Shown here in pieces: positions 25,454 to 34,064 of a stretch of DNA of 64,000 nt. How positions within the stretch are numbered: the first letter of the stretch is position 1; every line of letters begins with the position of its first letter. Source of the DNA: Aquimarina sp. MMG016 (lineage in GTDB: Bacteria > Bacteroidota > Bacteroidia > Flavobacteriales > Flavobacteriaceae); the NCBI RefSeq assembly GCF_018100805.1, contig NZ_JAGJEA010000007.1, positions 165,147 through 229,146 on the forward strand. Direction: 5' to 3'. A program made the position numbers and the translations under genes. Below the pieces are notes generated by a model. That model was not told where the DNA came from and did no database searches. It saw only the letters and a program-made list of their open reading frames with translations.

Positions 25454-25911
25454 AGGTAAAAGCATTTACCATATTAGAGATGTTAGTTAATCTAACCATT
25501 ATGTCTATCATAATGGGAATGATATATTTTGCCTATTCATCATTTGTACAACAAGTGATTAGCTACCAGAATTCTATTGATGAAGAAAACGAATTGAATA
25601 GAAGTTATGTACAATTAAAAACTGATTTCTTTAATGCCGAAAAAGTTATAAAATCCTTTAAGAGTTTTAAAATAGTATCATACAACGGAAAAGAAGTATC
25701 GTATAAAATAACCGATAAATATTTAGTTAGAAAACAAATTCAGATGTTAGATACCTTATTTATAGATGATGTTAAGCTTTCATCAGAATTGAATGTAATT
25801 ACTAAAGAAGATTTGATTACCGAAATAGCTGTAAAAACTACATTGTTTGATGAACCAGTAGAGTTTACTATAACCAAAGATTATGCTCCTAATCTAAAAT
25901 TAAATCTGTAA
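25450..25911 (+). CDS. Minor pseudopilin (GspJ/GspH-like)
   Basis: A 153-residue pseudopilin with a five-residue leader (MKVKA) and a mature start FTILEMLVNLTIMSIIMGMI. The leader lacks the usual Gly at -1 (Ala instead), but Glu5 is present. The globular C-terminal domain is ~120 residues of mixed alpha/beta. It starts in the ATGA overlap with the previous gene and ends on the TAATG that opens gspF, so translation is probably coupled in both directions. A minor subunit of the pseudopilus tip is the natural role. Assignment among GspH, GspI and GspJ cannot be made by eye. Confidence 0.78.
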   Translation: MKVKAFTILEMLVNLTIMSIIMGMIYFAYSSFVQQVISYQNSIDEENELNRSYVQLKTDFFNAEKVIKSFKSFKIVSYNGKEVSYKITDKYLVRKQIQMLDTLFIDDVKLSSELNVITKEDLITEIAVKTTLFDEPVEFTITKDYAPNLKLNL

Positions 25912-27047
25912 TGGGAATTGATGTTAGTAACATAAATAAAAGCGTCAAGGTTGAAAAAACTTCATCCTCAACTTCTGGTTTTTTTAATAAGGAGATCAAC
26001 TTTTCTAAAAAAGTAGGAGCCAAGGAAAAGGAGGCGTTATATAAAGATTTATCTACACTCCTCAATGCAGGAGTAGATTTTAAAACAGCATTAGATATAC
26101 TAGCTAATCAACAAAAGAAAGAACATCTAAGAAACTTAATTTTGGAGATTAAGGCACAGGTCGTAAAAGGAAAGAGTTTTTATGAAGCATTAGAAGAAAC
26201 CGGTAAGTTTTCTCCTTATGAATATTTCAGTATTAAGATTGGTGAAGAAACTAAGAAACTGGATACAGTTTTATTAGAGTTACATAAATACTTTAAGCGT
26301 CAGATAAAATTAAGAAAGCAGATTATTTCGGTAATTACATACCCTTCATTTGTATTGATACTTACTGTTGGAGTGTTGTATTTTATGTTAACCTATGTAG
26401 TTCCGATGTTTAAGTCTGTTTTTAACCAGTTTGATAGTGATCTACCAGCATTGACAAAAAATATTATCGTGTTGTCAGAAAAGTTTCCAACTATATTTTT
26501 AGTAGTGGCGATTTCTATAGTTACCATTGTGTTTTTGGTTAAACTATATGGACAGAATGATACATTTAGAAGTTATAAATCGAGGTTTATTCTAAAACTA
26601 CCATTTTTCGGGAAACTAGTAAAAATGGTTTATCTGGCAAGATACTGTCAGTTTTTAGATTTACTACTGACTTCTAAAACATCACTAACAGAGTCTCTGG
26701 ATATGGTAAAAAAGATGATCGGTTTTTACCCTATTGAATCTTCTATTGATGGTATCAGAAATGATATTATAAAAGGAGTTCCCTTTGCTGCGGCAATGAA
26801 GAAACATAAAATTTATGAATACAAATTAATCTCTATGGTAGAAGTAGCCGAAGAGATTAATGAACTAGACACAATGTTCTCTCGATTGGCGGATGAATAT
26901 GATGAAGAAGTAGAACATAAGACCAAAATGATAGGAGTAGTATTAGAACCATTGATTATAATTATTATTGGAGGTATAGTAGGATTAATAATGGTAGCGA
27001 TGTATGCGCCGATGTTTGATTTAAGTAAAATAATTAATGGAAGTTAA
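25911..27047 (+). CDS. gspF: GspF/PilC-family inner-membrane platform protein
   Basis: A 378-residue polytopic inner-membrane platform of type II secretion/type IV pili. It has the two GspF domain repeats: residues ~40-165 ('YKDLSTLLNAGVDFKTALDIL', 'FSPYEYFSIKIGEE') and ~240-365 ('YLARYCQFLDLLLTSKTSLTESLDMV', 'YEYKLISMVEVAEE'). Three membrane helices follow the family topology: 'FVLILTVGVLYFMLTYVVPMF', 'TIFLVVAISIVTIVFLVKL' and 'PLIIIIIGGIVGLIMVAMYAPMF'. The N-terminal ~35 residues are Ser/Lys-rich and cytosolic. The start overlaps the preceding stop by one base. It anchors the GspE ATPase and the pseudopilus. Confidence 0.92.
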   Translation: MGIDVSNINKSVKVEKTSSSTSGFFNKEINFSKKVGAKEKEALYKDLSTLLNAGVDFKTALDILANQQKKEHLRNLILEIKAQVVKGKSFYEALEETGKFSPYEYFSIKIGEETKKLDTVLLELHKYFKRQIKLRKQIISVITYPSFVLILTVGVLYFMLTYVVPMFKSVFNQFDSDLPALTKNIIVLSEKFPTIFLVVAISIVTIVFLVKLYGQNDTFRSYKSRFILKLPFFGKLVKMVYLARYCQFLDLLLTSKTSLTESLDMVKKMIGFYPIESSIDGIRNDIIKGVPFAAAMKKHKIYEYKLISMVEVAEEINELDTMFSRLADEYDEEVEHKTKMIGVVLEPLIIIIIGGIVGLIMVAMYAPMFDLSKIINGS

Positions 27048-27074
27048 ATTTTTAGATTTTATTAACATTTTGTG

Positions 27075-27082
27075 TAGTTTTG
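27075..27082 (+). promoter_or_regulatory. Promoter -7 box for the major pseudopilin
   Basis: TAGTTTTG is an exact TAnnTTTG match located in the gap after gspF, 52 nt before the preferred pseudopilin ATG. A clear -33 TTG at proper spacing is not seen. An internal promoter here would raise expression of the abundant subunit over the upstream genes. Confidence 0.5.
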
Positions 27083-27133
27083 CAACCCTTTAAAATACCC
27101 CTAATGAATTCATTAAGAATATTTTCACCACAT

Positions 27134-27547
27134 ATGAAGAAACAAAAAAGTAATTGGTATGCAGATGCATACTCTATGACAGAGATATTAATTGTGCTTT
27201 GTATCATTGGGATACTATTACTGATGGTATTACCTAGTCAAACCTCTGTAATAACACAAGCTAAGTCAATTGAGGCTCAGAGTATGCTTAATCATTTGTA
27301 TGGACTAGAGAAAAATCATTTTTATAGACACTCTCGCTATACGGCTGATTTTGATGAACTTGGTTTTGAACCTGCTTTAACAATTGATCAAGGCGGTCAG
27401 GCAGTGTATAGAATTGAAATCATTGAGGCTTCAACCAATTCGTTTAAAGCTACAGCGACATCATTATCAGATTTTGATGATGATGGTAATTATAATACCT
27501 GGGAGATCGATCAGAAAAAGGTATTAAAGGAAACTGTAAAAGACTAA
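27134..27547 (+). CDS. Major pseudopilin (GspG/PilA-like)
   Basis: I place the start at ATG 27134, giving MKKQKSNWYADA and mature YSMTEILIVLCIIGILLLMVLPS, with Glu5 present and a 12-residue leader. Longer starts at TTG 27080 or ATG 27104 exist in frame, but 27080 lies inside the likely promoter box. The mature protein (~125 residues) has a single N-terminal helix ('SIEAQSMLNHLYGLEKNHFYRHSRYTADFDELGF') and a small C-terminal beta region ending in an acidic 'DFDDDGNYNTWEID' segment that could bind calcium, as GspG subunits do. It is the best candidate for the repeating subunit of the pseudopilus. Confidence 0.8.
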   Translation: MKKQKSNWYADAYSMTEILIVLCIIGILLLMVLPSQTSVITQAKSIEAQSMLNHLYGLEKNHFYRHSRYTADFDELGFEPALTIDQGGQAVYRIEIIEASTNSFKATATSLSDFDDDGNYNTWEIDQKKVLKETVKD

Positions 27548-27552
27548 GCTGG

Positions 27553-28041
27553 TTGGATATTTTTCTTCAAATACTTGTTATTGTATTGCTGATGTTGGTT
27601 TTTATCCAAGATCTAAAGTTTAGAGCTATACATATACTGTTACCGATTTTACTATTGGTTACGGGGGTTGTATCGTTTGTAAGGCTAGGATATAAACCAA
27701 TGGTCCTAGTATATAGTGTATTGTTTTTGATGATAACATTTGCCGGACTTTATCTATACCTTTTAGTTAAAAATAAAAGCTTTACTAACCCTTTTAAAAA
27801 GAATATGGGGTTAGGAGATCTTTTGTTTTTTGTAGCAGTGGTCCCGTTGTTTTCAACATATAATTACATTCTGTTTTTCATAACAGGAATGTTGTTTTCT
27901 ATAGTAGGTTTTTTGGTGATTAGACTTACTACAAAAACAGAACTGGTTCCACTTGCAGGGCTTTTAGGATTATATATTGTTGTACTTAAGTTTATAAGTT
28001 ATACAACTGGATTCGATTTATTCTTTGGTAAAATTCTATAA
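27553..28041 (+). CDS. Prepilin peptidase (A24 aspartic protease)
   Basis: A 162-residue polytopic membrane peptidase. It has the two catalytic aspartates of the A24 family: Asp20 in 'FIQDLKFRAI' near the end of the first helix, and Asp89 in the 'MGLGDLLFF' GxGD motif. Around five to six hydrophobic helices are visible. At this size it is a short form lacking the cytoplasmic Cys-rich and methyltransferase region of PilD, which is common in archaeal and some bacterial relatives, so N-methylation of the pseudopilins may be absent or done elsewhere. Start is TTG at 27553. It follows the major pseudopilin by 5 nt and precedes gspE by 3 nt. Confidence 0.85.
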   Translation: MDIFLQILVIVLLMLVFIQDLKFRAIHILLPILLLVTGVVSFVRLGYKPMVLVYSVLFLMITFAGLYLYLLVKNKSFTNPFKKNMGLGDLLFFVAVVPLFSTYNYILFFITGMLFSIVGFLVIRLTTKTELVPLAGLLGLYIVVLKFISYTTGFDLFFGKIL

Positions 28042-28044
28042 AGT

Positions 28045-29466
28045 TTGGATACAATAAAAGAAATCATATTAACCACAGAAGAGCAACAGATTATTAATGC
28101 TGATTTGGCTCATAACTATAATATTATTCCAAAAGAAGATTCGGGTAATAGTATTATATTTTTTGTGGATGAGAATACTTTTGATGCATCTATAACCGAT
28201 GAGTTAGAATTAATCATAGGTAAAAATGTAGAGTTAGTTCCTGTTTCTTCAGAGATCATAAATAAGGCTTTAGTTTCTTATTACAGAATTAGTAATAATG
28301 ATGCTGATAAGTCTAGTAAAACTGAGAGTTTTAGATCTTCTTCTCAAGACTTTCTAGAGGAATTAATTTTCGAAGCAAAAGGTATTGGAAGTAGTGATAT
28401 TCATTTTGAAGTTTTTAAAGAGGATGCAAGAATACGTTACAGGATTGATGGTAAGCTTATCGAAAAGTATAAGATAGAGAAGGAAAATTACCTGGAATTG
28501 GTTAATAAAATCAAGATCAAATCTAATCTTGATATTACCGAAAAAAGATTACCACAGGATGGTCGTATCAATTATGATGAATTCGATATAAGGGTTTCTA
28601 TTTTGCCAACATTGCATGGTGAAAAGATTGTGATGCGTATTCTTGGAAGGGATACAGCTCATTTAAGTATGGATAAATTAGGTATGGAAGATAAAGAAAA
28701 ACAACTTTATCTCGAAGCCTTAAAAGCTACCAAAGGAATCATCTTGATTAGTGGTCCTACTGGTTCTGGTAAAACAACTACGCTGTATGCCAGTCTAAAA
28801 CAACTAAATAAAGTCACTAGTAATATTGTTACGGTAGAAGATCCTATTGAATATACGCTTAAAGGAATTAATCAAGTTCAGCTTAGAGAAGATATTGGAT
28901 TAACGTTTACCAGTGCACTAAGAACCTTTTTAAGACAGGATCCTGATATTATTATGTTAGGGGAGATTAGAGATGGAGCAACTGCAGAAATGGCGATTAG
29001 AGCAAGTCTTACTGGACATTTAGTATTGTCTACAATACATACAAATTCTGCTCTAGGAACGATTTCTAGATTAATTGATATGGGAGTGCCACCATTTCTT
29101 ATTGCGGAAACTTTAAAAATTTCTGTGGCGCAAAGATTAGTGCGTAAGCTTTGTAATTCTTGTAAGGTGGAAACAGAATTGCAAGAAGGAGAATATAATA
29201 ATGAAGCTTTTGATGCTATAACAAGTCATTGTTTACCAAAAGGATGTGATGATTGTTATTATACTGGTTATAAGGGGAGAACAGCCATATACGAAACTAT
29301 ACCTATAGATGGAGTATTGGCGCAAGAAATAAAAAAGAATTCAACAAACTTAGAAGAAGCTATATCTGATTATGGCGATTCTAGTTTGTCAAGTAAAGCG
29401 ATACAATTAGTAAAAAATGGAATCACTTCTATAGAAGAAGTGTATTCAATTATAATAGAAGGATAA
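28045..29466 (+). CDS. gspE: GspE/PulE-type secretion ATPase
   Basis: A 473-residue hexameric cytosolic ATPase that powers pseudopilus assembly. The N-terminal ~90 residues form an N1E-type domain. Walker A GPTGSGKT spans residues 237-244. The Asp box lies in 'TVEDPIEYTL', Walker B in 'DPDIIMLGEIRDGATAEMAIRASLTGHLVLSTIHTN', and the His box at the end of that stretch. The tetracysteine zinc module is present (Cys370, Cys373, Cys401, Cys404). It has the GspE rather than PilB proportions, but the two are hard to separate by eye. Start is TTG at 28045, 3 nt after the peptidase gene; gspD follows after 4 nt. Confidence 0.93.
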   Translation: MDTIKEIILTTEEQQIINADLAHNYNIIPKEDSGNSIIFFVDENTFDASITDELELIIGKNVELVPVSSEIINKALVSYYRISNNDADKSSKTESFRSSSQDFLEELIFEAKGIGSSDIHFEVFKEDARIRYRIDGKLIEKYKIEKENYLELVNKIKIKSNLDITEKRLPQDGRINYDEFDIRVSILPTLHGEKIVMRILGRDTAHLSMDKLGMEDKEKQLYLEALKATKGIILISGPTGSGKTTTLYASLKQLNKVTSNIVTVEDPIEYTLKGINQVQLREDIGLTFTSALRTFLRQDPDIIMLGEIRDGATAEMAIRASLTGHLVLSTIHTNSALGTISRLIDMGVPPFLIAETLKISVAQRLVRKLCNSCKVETELQEGEYNNEAFDAITSHCLPKGCDDCYYTGYKGRTAIYETIPIDGVLAQEIKKNSTNLEEAISDYGDSSLSSKAIQLVKNGITSIEEVYSIIIEG

Positions 29467-29470
29467 GGGA

Positions 29471-31393
29471 ATGATACAAAGATTGTTATTATTTAGCTGT
29501 TTGCTATTACTCAATGTTGTCTATGCTCAGACTGACATCAGAACCATTGAGGAAAAACTAGAAGAAATAGCTAAAACCAAAGAAGGGTTAGAAGAAACCA
29601 CACAACTTGATGTTACAGGATTGACATTGTTTGAGATTATAACAACACTTGCAGAAGAGCATAAGATAAATGTGGATGTCGATCCTACACTTAACCAAAT
29701 GGTGGTTAGTAATTTTATTGATGTTAAGGTAAAAGATGTATTTGTTTTCCTTATTAGAAAATATGACTTAGACGTTCAGTTTATGAATAACATTATTGCG
29801 TTTAAGAAAAGAGAGATCATTCCTGAACCACCAAAGCCAGAACCTAAAAGAGAGCTAGATATCAAGTATAATCAACAAAATGATTTCTTGTCGGTTAAAC
29901 TTAAAAATGATTCTTTACCAGCAGTAGCATCTAAGATTACAGAGTTATCTAATAAGAATATAGTTTTAGCACCAGATGTTAAAACAATGATGGTTTCATC
30001 TTATATAATCAATAGACCTTTTGATCAGGTAATTGATATGATAGCCAAGTCTAATCAATTGATTTCTGAGCAAGATGAAAATGGGTTCTATTTTTTGTCT
30101 AAAGATGTAGATATTTCTCAACAACCAGGAAATGGGAGCGGTAGAACTAATAGAAGAAGAACATCATCACGAAATGGTTCTCAAAACGTTTCCGGAGATT
30201 TAGAGATGAAGCTAAATGATAATGGCTACCTTAATGTAAAAGCTTTTGATGCCAGCGCTACAGAGATAATTACCAAAGCAGCTGATTTACTGGATATTGG
30301 ATATGCAATGTATGATAAACCGGATGATGTTATAGCTACTATTTCATCTAGTGAGATGGATTTTGATACATTGTTAGATCACGTGTTTAGAGGAAAAAAA
30401 TATACTGTAAATAACAATGATGATTTTTACCTAATTGGAAAAGAAACTACAGCTGGTCTCAGAATGTCAGAATTAGTACAGTTAGAGAATAGAACTATTG
30501 AATCTGTATTAGCTACTTTACCTAAATCTTTAACACAAGATGTAGAAATCCAGGAATTTGTGGAGCTTAATGGTATTTTAGTTTCCGGATCCAAACCCGT
30601 AATCGCGGAATTAAAACATGTGATTAGAAAATTAGACAAGGTTGTTCCATTAGTTCAAATTGAAGTATTAATTGTTCAATATCAAAAATCTTATGATATT
30701 CAGACTGGTATTCAAGCAATATTGGGAGATGGTTCTGAAGATGTTAAAACTAACGGAAGAATTTTTCCAGGTACTGATGTTACGGTAAATTCTTCCTCAA
30801 TTAATCAATTGATTGATGCTTTTAATGGACTGGGGATTATTAATATCGGAAAAGTGACTAAGGATTTCTATGCCAATTTAAGTGCTTTGGAAACGAATTC
30901 TATTGTAAATCTTAAATCAACGCCTAAAATAGCTACATTAAGTGGTCATGAAGCCAATGTTTCTATTGGTGAGACAGATTATTATTTCGAGCAAACCAAT
31001 AGATTAATTAACTCTGGTGTAAATGATAATATATTACAATCCGGTCAATGGAAACCTACTGAAGCTAATCTAAGTGTTAATATAAAACCTTTTGTATCTC
31101 TGGATGAGCACGTAACCTTAGAAATTTCTGTAGAGAAAAGTGCATTTATCGGTAGAGCAGGAGAGAATGCTCCACCAAGTAAGTCTACTCAGAAATTTGA
31201 GTCTCTAATCCGAGTTAAGAATGATGAGATGATTCTATTAGGAGGTTTGGACGAACTGGAGAGAGAAAACTCTGGTAGCGGAACACCTGTTTTATCCAGA
31301 ATACCAATTATAAAATGGTTTTTTAGCAGTAGAAGAAAAGCAAAAGATAAGTCTAAATTACACGTATTCATTAAACCAAGTGTGATATATTAA
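29471..31393 (+). CDS. gspD: Secretin (GspD/PilQ-like)
   Basis: A 640-residue outer-membrane secretin with a signal peptide ending 'NVVYAQ'. Short N-domains follow: residues ~45-120 resemble an STN/N0 fold ('LDVTGLTLFEIITTLAEEHKINVDVDPTLNQ'), and 135-340 hold further N-type repeats separated by a Gly/Arg/Ser-rich linker ('NGSGRTNRRRTSSRNGSQN'). The secretin core (~470-640) shows the usual pattern 'ALETNSIVNLKSTPKIATLSGHEANVSIG', 'VTLEISVEKSAF' and 'KFESLIRVKNDEMILLGGLDE', and it ends 'SKLHVFIKPSVIY'. It is the gated pore of the apparatus. The TAATG overlap with the next gene indicates coupling. Confidence 0.92.
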   Translation: MIQRLLLFSCLLLLNVVYAQTDIRTIEEKLEEIAKTKEGLEETTQLDVTGLTLFEIITTLAEEHKINVDVDPTLNQMVVSNFIDVKVKDVFVFLIRKYDLDVQFMNNIIAFKKREIIPEPPKPEPKRELDIKYNQQNDFLSVKLKNDSLPAVASKITELSNKNIVLAPDVKTMMVSSYIINRPFDQVIDMIAKSNQLISEQDENGFYFLSKDVDISQQPGNGSGRTNRRRTSSRNGSQNVSGDLEMKLNDNGYLNVKAFDASATEIITKAADLLDIGYAMYDKPDDVIATISSSEMDFDTLLDHVFRGKKYTVNNNDDFYLIGKETTAGLRMSELVQLENRTIESVLATLPKSLTQDVEIQEFVELNGILVSGSKPVIAELKHVIRKLDKVVPLVQIEVLIVQYQKSYDIQTGIQAILGDGSEDVKTNGRIFPGTDVTVNSSSINQLIDAFNGLGIINIGKVTKDFYANLSALETNSIVNLKSTPKIATLSGHEANVSIGETDYYFEQTNRLINSGVNDNILQSGQWKPTEANLSVNIKPFVSLDEHVTLEISVEKSAFIGRAGENAPPSKSTQKFESLIRVKNDEMILLGGLDELERENSGSGTPVLSRIPIIKWFFSSRRKAKDKSKLHVFIKPSVIY

Positions 31394-32583
31394 TGATCAA
31401 TAATTTTTTAAATAACATCCTTATAGGTAATAAGTTCCAGGCTGTTCAGGTCCATTTTGACAATGATCAGAAGGAATTCTCCGTGTTAGAGGTTCATAAA
31501 AAGAAAAATGATCTTTCAATTATTGATCGTTATGCTACTAATAATTTTGAAGAATTAGTAGAAAAGCTGTCAAAAAATAGACCTATTCTGTTATCATTTT
31601 CAGGCCAAGGTATTATTTCTAAAAAGCTGGATAATGTTCCTAACTATCGGTCAAAGCTTTTGTTTAATGCCAATCCGGATGATTTTCATTGGTATGAGTT
31701 TCAGCAAGAAAAGCATATTTATGCTTCTGTTGCCAGAAAAGAGGTTATAACCGAGGAAATTGAATTGTTTAAAAAAGAACAGTTTTCGGTAGTAGACATA
31801 AGTATTGGACCTTTGGTTGTGACTGCTATTAAACCTTTGATTAAGTCGAATACTCTACAGACTAAAGATTTTGATATTCTTTTTGAAAATGATCAAATCA
31901 CCGATTTTAGTAAGAGAAACCAAAATAGTATTGAAGAATATGTTATTGGAGATGAAAATATATCTAGCGAAAATATAACAAGTTTTGCCGCGGTATTGAA
32001 TTATCTGTATCCCGGTAATGAAATAGTAGCAGATAAAAGTTTTCTTTCTGTAGATAAAGAAGAATTTGTTTTTAAGAAAGCTTTTAATGTATTAGGGGTT
32101 ATGATGTTATCATTTTTCTTAGTGACCTTATTAGGAAGCTATATGTTGTTAAATTATTATACCGATGCAAATCAAAGAGTTCAAGTAGAGTTAGGTCAAC
32201 AAAACATAGCGTACTCTAAACTGGTTTCTTTAGAAAAAGATAAAGAAAATAAAGAAGCAATTCTTAAAGAATCCGGGCTTAATGATAGTAAATTTCTTAG
32301 TTTTTATATATCAGAAATAACCAAAGAAGTTCCTACAGAGATTAATCTTTCTGTACTTAATGTTTTTCCGACTACAACAAAGATTAAAGCAGAACAAAGA
32401 ATAAATTTTATTAATAACCTTATTGAGATGGAAGGCACGGTTTCATCTTATGCTGCATTAACTTCTTGGGTAAAAGAGTTAAAAAAACAACCTTGGGTAG
32501 GGAATTTGGAAATTGTAGATATCCAAAGGGAAAATAGAACCAATTCATTCAAAATTAAATTAGTACTGAAGTTCGATGTTTGA
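31393..32583 (+). CDS. GspL/PilM-PilN-like cytoplasmic-membrane scaffold
   Basis: A 396-residue protein with a cytosolic N-terminal ~230 residues, one membrane helix at ~232-255 ('VLGVMMLSFFLVTLLGSYMLL'), and a periplasmic C-terminal region with a coiled coil ('NQRVQVELGQQNIAYSKLVSLEKDKENK') plus a small alpha/beta domain ending 'IKLVLKFDV'. This is the architecture of GspL, equivalent to PilM fused to PilN. The actin-like signature of PilM is too weak to see. It starts on the secretin's TAATG and overlaps the next gene by 8 nt. It presumably couples the GspE ATPase to the GspM-like partner. Confidence 0.75.
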   Translation: MINNFLNNILIGNKFQAVQVHFDNDQKEFSVLEVHKKKNDLSIIDRYATNNFEELVEKLSKNRPILLSFSGQGIISKKLDNVPNYRSKLLFNANPDDFHWYEFQQEKHIYASVARKEVITEEIELFKKEQFSVVDISIGPLVVTAIKPLIKSNTLQTKDFDILFENDQITDFSKRNQNSIEEYVIGDENISSENITSFAAVLNYLYPGNEIVADKSFLSVDKEEFVFKKAFNVLGVMMLSFFLVTLLGSYMLLNYYTDANQRVQVELGQQNIAYSKLVSLEKDKENKEAILKESGLNDSKFLSFYISEITKEVPTEINLSVLNVFPTTTKIKAEQRINFINNLIEMEGTVSSYAALTSWVKELKKQPWVGNLEIVDIQRENRTNSFKIKLVLKFDV

Positions 32584-33103
32584 AAATATATCATATAAGA
32601 AAAAATTCATTGCACTATTAATTTTGATGGTCATACTGGCTTTTACTGCATATAAAAGATCATATAGTATGGCAATAGATGCTGCAAAACTTTTAGAAGA
32701 ATCAAAGCAAAAACTGGCTAAAGTAAATAATTCTCAGCAACATATTACCAGCCTTAAATCTGAGGTCGAATATCTCGATAAACTCATAGGAAAGGAAGTA
32801 GCTAATCCTGATATAGTTCAGCAAGAAATACTAAACACTTTCACAGAGATTAATACTAATACGCCATTAGTGAAATTAGAGGAAGTGCATAAATCCAGTG
32901 ATGAATATTTTAATGTTTATACCAATAGATTAATACTTACAGGTAATTTTGGCGACCTGCTTAAAACTACGTATAACTATGAAAAAGAGTTTGATTTTTC
33001 AAGAGTAGTAAGCTTACAGTTTTATATAGAAAAAGAGCCCAGAACAAGAAGAAAAAGATTATTTGAACAAATTATATTTCAGAATTATGAAAAAATACGC
33101 TAG
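32576..33103 (+). CDS. GspM/PilO-like bitopic protein
   Basis: A 175-residue protein with a short cytosolic N-terminus, a membrane helix at ~12-25 ('FIALLILMVILAFTAYK'), a coiled coil ('AKLLEESKQKLAKVNNSQQHITSLKSEVEYLDKLIG') and a C-terminal ~90-residue ferredoxin-like domain. Size, topology and position after the GspL-like gene fit GspM/PilO. It overlaps the gene before by 8 nt and the gene after by 17 nt. No other family suggests itself. Confidence 0.72.
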   Translation: MFENISYKKKFIALLILMVILAFTAYKRSYSMAIDAAKLLEESKQKLAKVNNSQQHITSLKSEVEYLDKLIGKEVANPDIVQQEILNTFTEINTNTPLVKLEEVHKSSDEYFNVYTNRLILTGNFGDLLKTTYNYEKEFDFSRVVSLQFYIEKEPRTRRKRLFEQIIFQNYEKIR

Positions 33104-34064
33104 TTATATACTATTGTTACTCATGTCCACTATATGCTTTCAGGGATGTGATGATGTTATTGAGGATGATATAACCAATGATTTAGTTACTGCTGTTGCA
33201 CCGCTTGATATGGCAGAAATAGAGGGTAATACAGTGCAGTTCAGATGGAATGGTATTGAAGGAGCTGATGAGTATCGTATCCAGATTAATAATCAGGAGA
33301 CAAATGCAATTATTTTGGATTCTTTGGTAATTAAATCTGTTTTTGATTATGCAATGAATCCTGGGTCCTATCAGTGGAGAGTAAGGGGAGAGAATTTTGC
33401 TTATGTAACTGCTTATACTTTTGATTCTAGATTTACAGTTGCAGCTTCTACAGATCTTTCTAATCAAACTGTTACTTTAACAAGTCCGGCAAATGGTATA
33501 TTTACTAATAATTCTGCACTAACCTTTACTTGGGATCCTATATCTACAGCTACTTTTTATAAAATAAAGATTTCTAAAATTGATGGATCAACAGAAACTC
33601 TTGTTTTTGATAATGATGGCAATAATATTATTGGTACATCAATTACTATTGGTAATTCTGTAATATCAGAAGATGGGGAGTACAAATGGGAGATTCAGGC
33701 AGGAAATGATTCTAGTACTAGTGAGTTTTTTCCAAGAACTTTTTCTCTTGATACCCAAGCTCCACCAACGCCAACTTTAACAGAGCCAACCACCGGACAA
33801 ACAGCTTCTGTGGATGAAGAAATTAGTTTTAAATGGACATTTGCTGATACAGGAGTAATTCAGTCTGGTATAACCAGTACTATACAAATTGCTACAGATC
33901 AAACTTTTAATGATGTGATAGAAACTAACTCGAATCCTCTTGCGATAGATGAGTATACGTTTACTTTTACGACTGCAGGAACATATTTTTGGAGAGTTAG
34001 AGGAATAGATGATGCTGGAAATACGGGAGATTTTAGTGATGCTAGTCAAATTATAATCAATTAA
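33087..34064 (+). CDS. Lipoprotein with FnIII-like repeats in the secretion operon
   Basis: A ~325-residue lipoprotein. I start at ATG 33087 (MKKYASYILLLLMSTICFQGC), which gives a standard lipobox with Cys21; the TTG at 33063 would add eight residues ahead of it. Three fibronectin type III-like repeats follow, with the readable ends 'VQFRWNGIEGADEYRIQI', 'LTFTWDPISTATFYKIKI' and 'ISFKWTFADTGVIQSGI'. They are joined by 'LTSPANG'-type linkers and end 'FFWRVRGIDDAGNTGDFSDA'. No GspS-type pilotin signature is visible. Its place between the GspM-like and GspC-like genes, with overlap on both sides, implies a role in the apparatus. It could be a pilotin-like or substrate-binding surface piece. Inference only. 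Confidence 0.7.
   Translation: MKKYASYILLLLMSTICFQGCDDVIEDDITNDLVTAVAPLDMAEIEGNTVQFRWNGIEGADEYRIQINNQETNAIILDSLVIKSVFDYAMNPGSYQWRVRGENFAYVTAYTFDSRFTVAASTDLSNQTVTLTSPANGIFTNNSALTFTWDPISTATFYKIKISKIDGSTETLVFDNDGNNIIGTSITIGNSVISEDGEYKWEIQAGNDSSTSEFFPRTFSLDTQAPPTPTLTEPTTGQTASVDEEISFKWTFADTGVIQSGITSTIQIATDQTFNDVIETNSNPLAIDEYTFTFTTAGTYFWRVRGIDDAGNTGDFSDASQIIIN

Noticed and set aside
27080..27133. Longer TTG or ATG starts for the major pseudopilin
   Set aside because: The TTG lies in a likely -7 box, and either longer start would give an abnormally long prepilin leader.
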